Assembly: GCA_014621425.1 (NCBI GenBank) | Contig: JAANBB010000265.1 | Span: forward strand, 1 to 56,147 | DNA: 56,147 bases | DNA from: Cylindrodendrum hubeiense | Lineage: Eukaryota; Ascomycota; Sordariomycetes; Hypocreales; Nectriaceae | Reading direction: 5' to 3' | Part shown: positions 1 through 11,317 of the stretch, piece after piece | Layout: the number at the start of each line of letters is the position of its first letter | Position numbering within the stretch: position 1 is the first letter of the stretch | Notes under the pieces: generated by a model | Databases searched by the model: none | What the model was told of the DNA's origin: nothing | The model's input: only the letters and a program-made list of their open reading frames with translations | Made by a program: the position numbers and the translations under genes

Positions 1-146
1 TAATAGCAAAGAAAATCGAGGGAAAATTGCAAATTAATACAAGTAATACAGAAAATTAAGAAGACTCTGCTGGGAGGGCTAGGGAAGGTCTCGTTCCTCC
101 ACCAAGCTATCCTTTCAAAAGGTTTTCTCTCGTGTGTTGATGCTTC

Positions 147-1522
147 GTGATGCCCAAGGTCTCTGGTCGGAGACCTTCCCTTTTATCCGCCCTCCCGGGC
201 GGCCCCACATTTCTCGGCCCTTCCTGTCCGATGCGGCAATCCCCGCCGCTTCATTCCACAGCTTCGCTTTTGCAGCTGCTTCTTCCACTCGGTCTTGAAT
301 GGCCGTCAATCATGAATTGTCTGCTGTCCCTCTCCAAGCAGCACATGCAGCGGTCCGCAAATGACTTTCAGCACTACCAGATTGCCCTGTCAGAACTTCG
401 CTCCGAGATTTCCGCACTCAAGACGAATCTGGCAGACACGTCTAAAGTTGAAAAAATTCTTGCCTCGTCCTTCCTGTTAAGTCTATTTACCCGGCCATGG
501 TGCAATGAATACTGGGTGCAACACGCCCGCGGAATGGTCACCGTCCTACGCCTGGTTGACCAAAGCAGACTGGGCTCATCGGAGCTGGGAGTCTTTCTCA
601 TTGGTGCCTGCGCTATTCAAGATATTTCCGCTTTTTCCGTTGGCAAGAGGGAACTGTCACAGCATACATGGCTATCCTGGATGAACCACCGCTCCGTGCA
701 AGAATCTCACACTCCCTTCACCACTCTAGAGACGCTCACAGGTTACCCTGAATCTCTTGTTTCCCTGATTGCTTTTGTATCTGAGGATGCTGATACCAAC
801 GCTTTCAATGGCTCTCAGCACGTAAGCACGCCTTGCGCCATGAGTGACACAATGGTTACTGGTTTTGGCCATGGCTCTATGGCGTATGGTAGGTCTACGT
901 CCTCGCTTTAGACTTGATCCATTTTGTCAATTAGAGCAACTAACACCCATCGTATACAATAGAAGACCCATCTTCCATGTCTCGCGATGAATTGGAAAGA
1001 TCTCTATTAGATTGGGTCTACCCAGAACTCCTGCCAATGGCATCGCCTGTTTTAATCATTGCACTCAACACCGCATGGGAGACTATGCGCCTTGCCGCCT
1101 GTATCTATCTGTGGAGACGTTGTGGCTTTCATGCCAACCTGCTCAAACCGTTTCCTGCCGAAAGAGCCTCACGTAAAGATCAATACATGGAAAAGATCCT
1201 TTCAAATGTCAGGGTCATGGTGAGCATGTCGCAAGAGCTAGGTATCTCTGCTGGCAACGCTATGCTTTGGCCACTTGTTGTTATAGCTTGTGAGTGCGGA
1301 CTCAACGAAAGTCAGGATGCGGAACTCATTGATCTGCTCGATCACCTCGCTCGCGTGTTCTGCTTAGGCCATATATATTTAGTGAAAGATGCCATTTTAG
1401 AGCTTTGGGCAAAAAAGAGACTCCACTTGTCACAAGGAGAGCAACCTTTGGGGGATTTAGGCGCTCACATTAGTTTGGAAAGTGTTGTAAGGGAGTCGGG
1501 ACTCGTTATTTCTTTGCTATGA
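147..1522 (+). CDS. Fungal-specific transcription factor, C-terminal part (5' end not in window)
   Basis: Two exons, about 147-888 and 963-1522, joined by a 74-bp intron (GTAGGT donor, ATAG acceptor) that keeps frame. The product resembles the C-terminal regulatory half (Fungal_trans_2/DUF3468 type) of Zn2Cys6 activators: helical segments such as LLSLSKQHMQRS near residue 59 and a long alpha-helical tail ending in an acidic/leucine-rich stretch. No zinc cluster is present; the first ~50 residues of the open frame look non-conserved, so the true 5' exons probably lie upstream of the window or the 5' end is lost. The start given is only the frame limit. It sits tail to tail with the aldehyde dehydrogenase. 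Target genes cannot be inferred. Confidence 0.6.
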
Positions 1523-1908
1523 TGTGTGGAGAGTTCATAGTGGATCCGGCGGTGCTCTTAAGTCTATCAGACAGGAAGGATGAGGGATGCAGTTGATGAC
1601 GATTAAAGCTCTTATTTTCTACCTCACCGACGGTTCTGGGTTGGTCTTTTATAGACGAATCGCGACTTGGGAATCGGATCTATTCCGAGGCTGGTCCAGC
1701 TGCGAAATCAGGTTCTAGTCTACCCTCGGATCGAACTGATCCACTTGATCTATCTATGAGCGGTTGCAAACGATGAAATGTCGATTGTGTTTTGTTGGGA
1801 TCACGGACGTTTGCATACCGAATGTGTATTTATAGTTAAGACGAAAATTCCATGTCTGATCAATGTGATCATCCATCTTGGCCTAGATTCATTCAAGTAT
1901 ATCAATTA
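1523..1908. other. Intergenic, convergent 3' ends
   Basis: This 386-bp gap lies between the 3' ends of the regulator fragment and the aldehyde dehydrogenase. Both transcripts should end here. I see no coding pattern or strong repeat. Confidence 0.5.
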
Positions 1909-3506
1909 TCAAATGTTCACGCCTGTGTTGAGATACACAGATTTGACTTGGCAGTATGCTTCCAATCCAGCCTCCCCCAACTCTCTCCCAATACCACTCT
2001 GTTTGACACCACCAAATGGCATCCCAACATCTCCATCAATCGTGTTGTTGATCCATACCATGCCAGCCTCCAATCGTTCGGCGACGCGATGGGCTTTTGC
2101 CACGTCTCGTGTGAAAACAGAGCCAGCCAGACCATAACGGCTATCATTAGCTAGTTCGATGCCCTCATCCTCGTCTTCAAAAGGCATTATAACGACTACT
2201 GGTCCAAATACCTCTTCCTGAAAGATCTCCATTGTGCGCTTGACCTCGGTAAAAATGGTTGGAGAGATAAAATACCCCTTTCCGTTCGTGGCTGTACAAT
2301 GAAATGGTTTCCCTCCGAGAGCAACATTGGCCCCGTCCTTGATAGCCCGATCAATGAAACCAAGAATACTCGTGTATTGTGCTTTGCTGATCTGAGGACC
2401 TTGAAATGTGTCTTCAGTGAAGGGATCCCCTATGATGCTTGTTTCTGTCACAACTTTCTTGAAGTTTTTCACAAATTCATCGTACACGCCGCGCTGTACA
2501 AGCAGTCGACTACTCGCCGTGCAGATCTGGCCTTGGTTGCTCATGATGCCAAGGTGCGCCCATTTCGCAGCCTGTTCGACGTCTGCATCATTGAATACAA
2601 GAAGTGGTGACTTGCCTCCCGACTCCAGCGTTATATTTTTGAGGTTTGCGCTGGCTCCCTTCATTATGCGCTTAGCAGTCTCCGTGCTGCCGGTAAATGC
2701 AATCTTGCCAACGTCCATATGCTCTGCGAGTGCGCGACCTGCAACACCTCCGATACCGTTCACTATATTTAACACTCCCGGTGGGAAGCCAGCCTTGACT
2801 GCAAGTTCTGCCAAGTATAGAATGGAAAGTGGAGTCTGCTCTGCCGGCTTTAAGACAACTGTATTGCCACAGGTCAATGCTGGGCCAAGTTTCCATGCCG
2901 CCATAGCTTCAAAGATGTATGCGTCAGTCCCGATAACCAAGAGTCATTTTGAATAGTTCCGGGGCAGTTGAGCTTACTTAAAGGATAGTTCCAAGGGATG
3001 ATCTGGGCACACACTCCAATGGGCTGCTTCAGAGTATATCCGAACTTATAGTTCTCCATTCCCATTTTGCTCACGCTGTGGCCATGAATTTTGTCGGCCC
3101 ATCCTGCGTAGTGTCTAAGGACGGAAACAACCTCGCTCACATCGTCCTCAAGAGCACTGTGATACGGCTTACCATTATCCCAAGCCTCCAGAGTTGCAAG
3201 TGTCTCAGCTTCCTCCTCAATCAAGTCGGCAAATTTAAATAACAGTGCCCCGCGACTGGCAGGTGTCATGCTTTTCCATGGTCCTTGTTTGAATGCATTG
3301 CGGGCGGCTGCAACGGCTTTGTCAACGTCCGAGGCAGAGGCGCTTTCGACAGAGCAGATCTCCAACTCGTTGGCAGGGTTGATGCTGACAATGGGGGCTT
3401 CCGAACCGGCGACAAATTCATTGTTGATGAAGAGTCCAGTGTTCAATTCAATCTGTCTCCCATTCGGGGCTGACAAATGCTTCTGAAACGACATGGTGGT
3501 AGCCAT
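1909..3506 (-). CDS. Aldehyde dehydrogenase (NAD(P)+), ALDH superfamily
   Basis: Two exons, 3506-2978 and 2906-1909; the 71-bp intron (GTAAGC donor) falls between the PWNYPL motif and MAAWKLGPAL and restores one frame of 508 residues, the usual length. Seen motifs: cofactor-binding PWNYPL (about 171-176) and FTGST (247-251), the general-base Glu271 in LESGGKSP and the catalytic Cys305 in NQGQICTASS. The family oxidises aldehydes to acids in the cytosol. The gene is head to head with an FAD-dependent oxidase-like gene 694 bp away, a pairing known from amine and polyamine catabolism, where the oxidase makes the aldehyde that ALDH clears. The substrate is not readable from sequence. LESGGKSP instead of the commoner LELGGKSP is a minor variation. 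Confidence 0.93.
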
Positions 3507-4200
3507 ATTTGAGAAACGAAGAAGATAAAGGTAAGATGGTGGACAATGATACTTCCGTTAGCCAACCGTAGGCTCACGTTATAGCCAGGCAGGCTTATAT
3601 ATTATCTAGAATTTTCGATATGCTAACACGCGAGTCTGGTTGGGGACTATCAAATCTATGGTGCAATACAAAATGCGGGGCAAAGCACGATCTGTTGAGC
3701 TCCCTACCATTGGTTAGGCTAGTCAAATATCCTACTAAATGCGTGTAAAATCTGCTCAATTCAAATTTCACCCCAGATGTGTTCCTATGGCTTTCGCTGA
3801 CGTTGTCTGTGAGCCACGCCGGGGACCTCCACAGGAAGCAATTGGTTTGGAAACAAAAAGCCCGCCGGTAAACCAGGTGATAAAATCCGCCTGTCCTAGA
3901 CCCTGTCATTTTGGATAAAGTGATTGGCCAATTGTAGGAGGCTTATCTACGTGAGGTGCTGGTACTAAAATGCTCCACGTTGCCTGCATGCAAAACCCCC
4001 GCCGGCGATTTCTTCGACATCCTTTCTGTACCCACAGGACAAGTGGAGAACTTCCGTGGTGCCCACAACCCCGACGATGAGTCGCATGACCTGAAGACCC
4101 AACGTTAAAAGGGACTCAGATTAGAGAACTTTTGGGTAATATCGCCCATCATTTAGCTGGAAATACCCGCAAAGTATTGTACCAAGTTGTTAACTCCACC
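3507..4200. promoter_or_regulatory. Divergent promoter between ALDH and FAD oxidoreductase
   Basis: A 694-bp head-to-head spacer. It holds two CCGCCGG copies (near 3863 and 4001), which could be half-sites for Zn2Cys6 proteins. A short open frame on the minus strand (3595-3909) shows no recognisable protein. Co-regulation of the pair is inferred from layout only. Confidence 0.45.
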
Positions 4201-5758
4201 ATGGCTGAATTCCCATCGCAAGGTGTGTTGATGTCAGTTTTCACTCGACCTTGCTAACCGTGCAAGGGAAAATGATCGTTGATCTGCTCCAAGCTGATCC
4301 GCAACTTCCATGTGAGGTGCCTACCGAGTCATATTGGCAACATAAGCCTCACGCATTAGCCGAGACGCGATCGACTTCACTGCCATCAGAGACGGATGTA
4401 GCAATCATTGGCTCAGGCATAACAAGTTTGGGCGTTACAAAAACTCTCCTCGAAGGAGATACCAACCTTCAGGTGATGATTTTGGAAGCCAGAACCCTTT
4501 GCTCTGGTGCTACTGGACGCAATGGTGGTCAACTAGCTATCAATGCAGCAGAAACTTACGAAGGGTTGCGGGCCACAATGGGTCCAACTATGGCCGGCAA
4601 GATTGTGAATTTTACTCTACGAACACTGGAAAGAATTCGAAAAGTCATTCACGACTACGCGGTCAATGAAGCTGACCTGGGTGATGTTATGAAGCTCAGG
4701 GCATGCATGGACCAGAAAACCATGAACAAGATGCGAAGGGGCATCGAGCTATTGGAGTCTGATCATCCGTCTTTGAAGGGTATTTATTCACTAGTGGATT
4801 CTGAGACTTGTTTCAAGGTTTGTCTTCTTCCCTTTCATTCCAATTACAGATTTTTTTGAAGCTGAATTGATGTCTGTATCAGTCATTCGGCGTCTATGGG
4901 GCAGTGGGCGGCGCTACGCTTCGCACGGGAGTGGTTTGGCCTTATCGAATGGTATGCAGCATTTTCCAGCGACTTTTAGAACTCAACCCAGGTCGCTTGA
5001 GTATCGAAACCACAACTCCTGTGACAAAGGTTACCTACGACCCTGATGGCAACTCGACAAGACCCTACGTTTTGCAGACCACCCGAGGAACTGTAAGAGC
5101 GGGCAAAGTCCTCCATTGCACGAACGGCCATGTCGGCCATCTCCTCCCGAACTTGCGTGGTCGCGTTATCCCTATGACTACCACAATGACAGTGCAGGAT
5201 ATGAAGAGTCAATTTGCGAACAGAGGGTCTGAAATATCTTGGGCAATTCACAAAACGCCTCTGAAGGATGAAAATGGACTGTCTCATGATGGTCTCCAGT
5301 ATCTAGCACAGAACGCTAAATCAGGGCACTTTTTTCATGGCGGCGATTACATGCGAATCCTTGACGCAATATCGGCGGATGATGCCAAAGTACACACTGA
5401 CTCTGTCAAGTTCATCCAACATGAGCTGCAACACTTGTTCGGGACTCAGTCCCAGCCAGAGGTTGTAAGTTCCTGGAGTGGAATTATGTGTTTCACTGCT
5501 GATGGCTCCCCTCTCGTTGGTCGTCTTCCCGCATCTATTACGAGTCGAGAGGGTACTGAAGAATGGATTGCAGCGGGATACAATGGCTATGGGATGCCCA
5601 ATGCGTTCCTATGCGGAGAGGTGCTCGGATCTATGGTTCTGGGCCGAGATGTCCCTGAGTATTTCCCTGGGTCGTACTCCTTGAGCGAGACTCGACTGCG
5701 TGATACTCTCACTTTAGAAGGTACCATTAACTTGATCAAATCTGAATTTGCACCGTAA
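4201..5758 (+). CDS. FAD-dependent oxidoreductase (DAO family), PuuB-like
   Basis: Three exons: 4201-4222, 4267-4817, 4883-5758, giving 482 residues. The start ATG at 4201 has a CCACCATGG context; the 44-bp first intron carries a clear TGCTAAC branch site just before its CAAG acceptor, and both introns keep phase. The FAD-binding Rossmann motif is VAIIGSGITS (residues 52-61), followed by the TGRNGGQ motif common to the glycine/D-amino-acid oxidase (DAO) fold. The C-terminal SPLVGRLP and GYNGYGMPNA segments fit the end of that fold. Relatives include gamma-glutamylputrescine oxidase and other secondary-amine oxidases; substrate is not determined. Its partner is probably the divergent aldehyde dehydrogenase. 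Confidence 0.88.
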
Positions 5759-7165
5759 TATGTGCAACAGATTTATATCCAGGTGTTGTAAATAGAGAAA
5801 TTCCGATATTGTAGTAGGAAGATGCCGAAACCATGAAAATGCTGTTCACTATTTTTAGACATACCGCATAGTACATACTGTGATGGAGTCAACGGTCGTT
5901 CTGGAGCTTGTGTGAGGTGCGGGCCTGTTACGAGCTTAGAGAGCCCGTACTTACAAGGCCTAGTCTTACAGGTAAGTTCTCGGACTATCTCAATTATGTC
6001 GCAAGACGAGATCAATATGCACTTCTTATCTGGACAGATCATTCTGAAGAACCTCGCCAGTTAGCAGATAGGCAATTACCCCCGTATTATAATTAACTCA
6101 AATACGCCCCTCCACCCCCAATTCCGGCCACTACACTCCCTCGGTGTGATCACTGCCGATTGAGAGACTTCGTCCTCCTGATAATAGGCTTGAAGCATCA
6201 AAACGTTATTGGTAGTGCGTTTGGTGGCTATGGCTAGCTAGTCATGGATGACACGTGAACTTTACGAGCTACTGTCTGGATAGTTAAGGTGATGTCAGAC
6301 TCTTTCTTTTACAGAAATCTTTGTTACATCTCATAGCCCTGAGTGTACCTGTGGGTTTTCAACTTCCTTGGGCTCCAGCCCAGCTATTACCACAGCTTTA
6401 ATTCTCAACAGGTTTGTCCCATTCTTTGATGGATTTACTTCTTACTATATCACCACACTCATTGTTCATTCAGACTGTCAATTGCTTGTACGGTTTATGT
6501 GTGATTGTTATTTCATTACTCGGATTTTCGCCGAGATCAATTCTACTACCCTAGAGCTAGCTTTTGTTGCTAGTAGGTGTGGTTGATTTTGCCCGGGGAG
6601 CGTTCTCGCACACAAAAGTAGCGATTCAATTCTTCTAAACTCGACCAGCCATCTTCGGGAGGAATGTGACCCTCTAATGGCCACAGGTTCTAACTGTTCT
6701 TGGTCGACTGGGCCGGTCCAACAACTTCAACTTGACGTCGGTTGAATTATGACTCCCTGGAGGTCTCCAGATCTCCCAAAAGGGTGACGCCGGCTTTCAA
6801 AACATCGAGGACTAAATGGAAAATAGATTTTCTTGGTCTTATTTAACGGTTGAGTACATTTTTACAGAGCAAGGCTATCGCTATCTCAAAATCATGCTAT
6901 ACTACACTATTTCACTAGATCATACGATATTCGTGCTGATCTTAATCCCCTTGTCATCTCCACAAGAATTCGTTGTTGTAAATCAGCGTCTATTCAAGCA
7001 ATCCCCTAGGTACACCAACCGGTGGCTGCACCATGACACCCACATTGCTGTCGTGTATAATTCAAGGACCAACACCCCTTTGCGTTCATCTTCTCAGTCT
7101 TTGGAGCTTGGGCGTCCTCGATGAGTCCCGGTCTAGCACAAAATATGATTGACATCTTTGTGAAC
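5759..7165. other. Intergenic, no gene seen
   Basis: About 1.4 kb between the 3' ends of the FAD oxidoreductase and the acyltransferase. Only short unrelated open frames occur, none with recognisable motifs. No repeat or RNA gene was noticed. Confidence 0.45.
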
Positions 7166-8671
7166 TCACAGGCCCTCAGGGGCGTCAGCGTACCGCCTGA
7201 AGACGGGATCGCTCAGAAGTCTCTCCATGGCGGAGCTCTCAACACCAACAAAGGCCTCAACACCACCCCTCTTGGGATCGGGGAGGACAACCTGCATGGT
7301 GTGGGTAATTCCAACTGCCGGGGGCCTCAGCGCCAACATGTTGCCACCCAGAGCGGTGCCCCACTCAATGTCGTAAAAGGGGAACTCGCGCCACGAGGAC
7401 TGGATCATATGGTTACCGGGCATGTCGAGGAATACAACGGGTGCCAGGCGGTTCAGGTCCTTAAGACCGTCCACGATGGTGACCAACTCATCGTAGTAGG
7501 TACCCTCGGCCTTGATCAGGGCACGTCGGGAGATGATGGCCAAGTCAGCAAGTGAAGCCTCATTGACAACCTTGTCAAGGTCGAGCATGGCAGGAGCGAA
7601 GCCAAGGACATTGCCAATGGTGTACTTGTGAACGGGAACACCGGCTCTTCGGCGAGCGTCAAGGGCAATACCCACTTGCGAGGGGCCAGGGGCAGGCGCT
7701 TCGGTGTCGGCAGCACCGGCAATGACGTTGGGGTGCTGGGCCACCATGGTGGAGCGCCAGATGAGTGCCGTCAAGGCGTCATTGGTCGAGATGAATGCTG
7801 GGAGCTCTTCATCCTTGAGCAGCTTAGCATTGGCCGGTGAAGCCTCCTCTTTGAGGGCGATGAGATTCTCGGGAGAAATGTAGAAGACATGGCCGTGGTG
7901 GTTGGGTGTGGTCAGCTTAGGAGGGACGGCTGTGGGTGTGAATGGCAGCTCGATGTACTCGTGGTGGGCCAGGTCAAGCTCGGCATTGGACCCAGAGGGC
8001 TTCATGAGCTTGGCTCGGTCCTCGTAGGGGATCTCGACAGGGGTTGTGATGGGTAGGCCCTGGGCACGGCGAACATCCTCGGCAAAGATCTCGGTGAACT
8101 TGTACGCCGTGGTGTGGTCGGCAAAGGCGTGGAGGAAGAACATGTTGAGCAGCAGACCACCACGGATGAAGTTGGCCTGCATCAAGGTGACGGTCAAGTG
8201 GTCACCAGCCTGGGGCCACTCACCACCGAGACCACGCTTGGTGACAATCTCAGGGTCCAGTGCAGAGGAAGGGAAGCCTTGGGCCTTGAGCTCGGCAAAG
8301 GTGGGGAATGCTCCCTCAGCACGAAGGTCCTTGACGGCAAAGTCGTCGACCTCATCGCCGTAGTGGCGGAGTTGCAGCATGCCAGCCTGCTTTCCCTCCA
8401 TGGGGATAGCTTCACAGCCAGCAACGGGGGTGCGGTCCTTGAAAGACTTGTAGCTAGTCTTCAGGAGCCCAGCCAGGGCATCCATATCATAGTCCTCGGG
8501 CAGCTCGAAGCAAAAGATGTTTCGTACCCAGCCCTTGGGACCAATCTGCTCGGTAGGGAGAAGAGGAGGGGCCAGGTCTGGCAAAGCAGTGATTTCGACA
8601 GTGACTTCATGCTTGGTAGCAATGTCTAGTCGATCGATCGATACGACCTCAATAGGCATTGTGGTAGCCAT
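7166..8671 (-). CDS. BAHD/HXXXD-type acyltransferase (transferase family)
   Basis: A single open frame of 501 residues starting at ATG 8671. The catalytic HXXXD motif is HAFAD (residues 181-185) in a hydrophobic context (NMFFL before it), and a DIEWG segment about 70 residues from the C-terminus stands where plant BAHD enzymes have DFGWG. These enzymes move an acyl group from acyl-CoA to a hydroxyl or amine; fungal members acetylate secondary metabolites, including trichothecene-type sesquiterpenoids. That fits the sesquiterpene cyclase 9 kb away, but the substrate is inference. The coding strand is GC-rich in third positions compared with the surrounding spacers. Confidence 0.88.
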   Translation of the reverse strand: MATTMPIEVVSIDRLDIATKHEVTVEITALPDLAPPLLPTEQIGPKGWVRNIFCFELPEDYDMDALAGLLKTSYKSFKDRTPVAGCEAIPMEGKQAGMLQLRHYGDEVDDFAVKDLRAEGAFPTFAELKAQGFPSSALDPEIVTKRGLGGEWPQAGDHLTVTLMQANFIRGGLLLNMFFLHAFADHTTAYKFTEIFAEDVRRAQGLPITTPVEIPYEDRAKLMKPSGSNAELDLAHHEYIELPFTPTAVPPKLTTPNHHGHVFYISPENLIALKEEASPANAKLLKDEELPAFISTNDALTALIWRSTMVAQHPNVIAGAADTEAPAPGPSQVGIALDARRRAGVPVHKYTIGNVLGFAPAMLDLDKVVNEASLADLAIISRRALIKAEGTYYDELVTIVDGLKDLNRLAPVVFLDMPGNHMIQSSWREFPFYDIEWGTALGGNMLALRPPAVGITHTMQVVLPDPKRGGVEAFVGVESSAMERLLSDPVFRRYADAPEGL

Positions 8672-9886
8672 CTTGAAAGATCGCGTATGGATTCGTCCCC
8701 TGGGAAATCAAAGTGTGGTGTGGGAGTCTGGTCTTGAGCAAAGAATCAAGAACAGGTAAAAGACTGCTGAAGGATTGAGTGCGAGAGGATTGAAACTTGA
8801 GTCTAGGTTGGCTGTCCTCCATAGTTATGCAGAAGCCCGCATGGCATGCTGCTGATCATATACTCTTGCAGAATCGTTATCTCCCTGCCTCTCCCCGGAC
8901 GACTGTCCCAACACGTAAAGGTGGCATAAGGGTCTCTGAGACAGTCGAATTGGGTCGTCTAGTTACCCATTGGGAAGGAGCCGTTGATTCCCATGTCCGA
9001 GGACTGCGGGCATTGTGCCCCCCAAGACACGCCATCAAACCCGCTCATGATACGACATCTGCGGCCTGTACCACAGTTTCTTGGTCGTTTTCGTGCTGTT
9101 GGTCCCGGGATCTGCTCGGCAAATCCGACCAGATCTAGGGAGTCCAGCGACGCTACCAGGACGGATTGGGGTGCGTGCCCCAGGAGCGTGGTTACCTGTC
9201 TCGACGCGGTATCAGGAACCCACGTGTTGGTTCAGGTGTTTGCAACGTTGTTGCAGCGGATGGGCAGGGTATCGCCCGTGGAGAAGGAAACGCGGCGGGA
9301 ATACCTGCACAAGCCACATAGCAGTCTGTGAGTGTCCGTAGCTCCCTGCCGATCGAAATATCCGACCTCCTCCGATGGAATTGCCGGGGACGTGGATCCC
9401 CGGAGCTGAATCCGGACTCCCACAGGCGGAGCCGACCCCACCAAGTCCACTTCGCGACTCCGTGTTTCAGGGATTGTTGTCCCCCTTACCAGCACAGTAG
9501 GAATCACTGAGAAATATGGCATGTGCATGGGTGGCGAACCGGGAGCTCCCCTACTGCAGCGCGGTGCGGCGCAGCATCCGTTGCGGAACCGTCATGCGAT
9601 TTGCTCCGTTTTCCTTTTGTTCGGGCGAAGGAACTCACCATATCGTACCAAACGGCGTTGACCTGCAGGACGGGACCAGTAATGATCATCCATGGCCTGC
9701 GAATGCAGAATGGAGTCGTCGGCAAGCAGTTCCCGTGCCTGCATGCACGTTTACACGACCCAACACCCTATTAATTAAGAAGTCCCATGTGCCGGAACCA
9801 ACACCGTGGGTACACAGCCACGAACGCATCCCGCTCGCCGTTTGCTGTTGGTTCGTCATCATTCATTTATCTAGAGTTTGGGGATC
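8672..9886. promoter_or_regulatory. Divergent spacer, acyltransferase / membrane protein
   Basis: A 1.2-kb head-to-head region. It includes GGCGGGAATACC at 9294-9305, similar to the GCGGGAT motif cluster found upstream of the SDR/regulator pair at 14.3-14.5 kb. Overlapping open frames here show no conserved protein. Confidence 0.35.
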
Positions 9887-11317
9887 ATGACTATCGACCC
9901 AGCCATCTTGGCCATCTTTGGACCGGCTCCAGATGGCCTCGACCTCGACGATCAAATTGTTACGGTATACAATGTCGTCGTGTGCGTTGCACTCGGCATC
10001 GCCACGGCTTTTGTTGCGCTTCGGTTTTACGTGCGCATGTTCAAGGGCTCTAACCTCTGGTATGATGACTGGGCTATCGTCTTCGGCATTGTAAGTCTAC
10101 CAGCTGCTTCGTTGATGGAAGTGAACGTTGCGGGGAGTTCCAGCTAATCGATCTCTTCCAACGAAACAGTTCTGTACCAGCGCAACTGTAGCAACAACAA
10201 TTATTGGTAGGTGAGAGCGATAAAACCACTGCATGCATTCAGACTCGGAGACTGACATCCATCTTCCCTCAAATAGCAGGAAACCATGGCGCCGGCGAGC
10301 ATATCTGGTCAACTAACATCACACGGTTTATCTCACTTATCAAGGTATGCATAGCATCCCGAGCAGCGAAGAAACTGTCAATTGACGTGCCTTGGCTAGA
10401 TTGTCTACGCGGAGCCTTATGTGTACGCATTGGCCGTCACATCCACCAAAGTCAGCATTCTGCTGCTCTACCACCGCCTCTTCCGCTCCAAGGTCGACTC
10501 GAACCGCCTCTTCTCGATTATGTACTGGGTGGCAGTCGTTCTGACAAGCACCTACCCTCTGATTCTATGGATCACCATGGCTTGTGCTTGTCAGCCGGTG
10601 AGCTACTATTGGAACCAGTATCTCGGAGCTGAGGGCTCCTGCATCGACACCCACCTGTTCTTCCTCCTCCTCGGTATTGTCAACATGCTCAACGACATTA
10701 TCATTCTCCTCGTGCCGATCCCGAGAATTTTACAGCTACATTTGAAGAAGAGGGTCAAAGCATCCATCGTTGGCATCATGTTGCTCGGCAGCTTGTGAGT
10801 CCCCTCCAACACTCCCATCCTACCCCGCCAATTGGAGCCAGAACTAACTCATTCCAGTGTTTGCATCGCGAGTATCGTACGAATTTACTACCTTAACGGG
10901 CTCTTCAAAAACGTCGACGTCGCATGGTGGATGGGCCCCTCCTTCGCTTGGTCCAGCATCGAACCCTCTGTGGCGATCATCTCCGCGTGCCTCCCGACGC
11001 TGGCGCCGCTTTTTCGCATGGGCCGGAATAAGTCCACGAATAGCCCCTACTATGTCAGTGGCGAGAGGACTGGCCAGTCCGCAACGGGAAACACGCATTC
11101 GCGCAATGTTCATGGGCGCTATAACGCGGGGCACTCGAGAATCGAGGATGACGAGGTCGAGCTCACGTACAAGGTACAAGGTGGCGACTCCGCATCAAAT
11201 CGCAGCCCAGACAGCCAAGGGAGCCATGGGAGCTCAGAGTACGATCGCCAGATCATGGTCAAGACCCATGTGTCGGTTGTGACGCAGGGACGGGACGACT
11301 CTAAACGACGCAAGTAG
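9887..11317 (+). CDS. Seven-helix rhodopsin-like fungal integral membrane protein (SAT4/PTH11-like)
   Basis: Five exons: 9887-10090, 10170-10206, 10280-10344, 10400-10794, 10858-11317; all four introns keep phase and the last has an AACTAAC branch site. The 386-residue product has about seven hydrophobic helices, with the family's WYDDWAI motif after the second helix, GAGEHIW in the following loop and a YHRLF segment after a later helix. The fungal rhodopsin-domain family (SAT4/PTH11-like) sits in the plasma membrane; roles are mostly unknown, with a few acting in host sensing or secondary metabolism. The tail after residue ~300 is hydrophilic, rich in Ser, Arg and Asp. The start was chosen at ATG 9887 because the upstream in-frame codon is TTG. 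Confidence 0.85.

Noticed and set aside
115..309. Minus-strand open frame with an alanine-rich, helix-like sequence
   Set aside because: It overlaps the regulator frame on the other strand, has no known motif, and fits better as a shadow frame.
3595..3909. Minus-strand open frame in the ALDH/FAD divergent promoter
   Set aside because: No domain, no plausible start context, and it lies within a shared promoter.
8046..8629. Long plus-strand frames over the acyltransferase gene
   Set aside because: They are antisense shadows caused by the GC-rich third positions of the acyltransferase.
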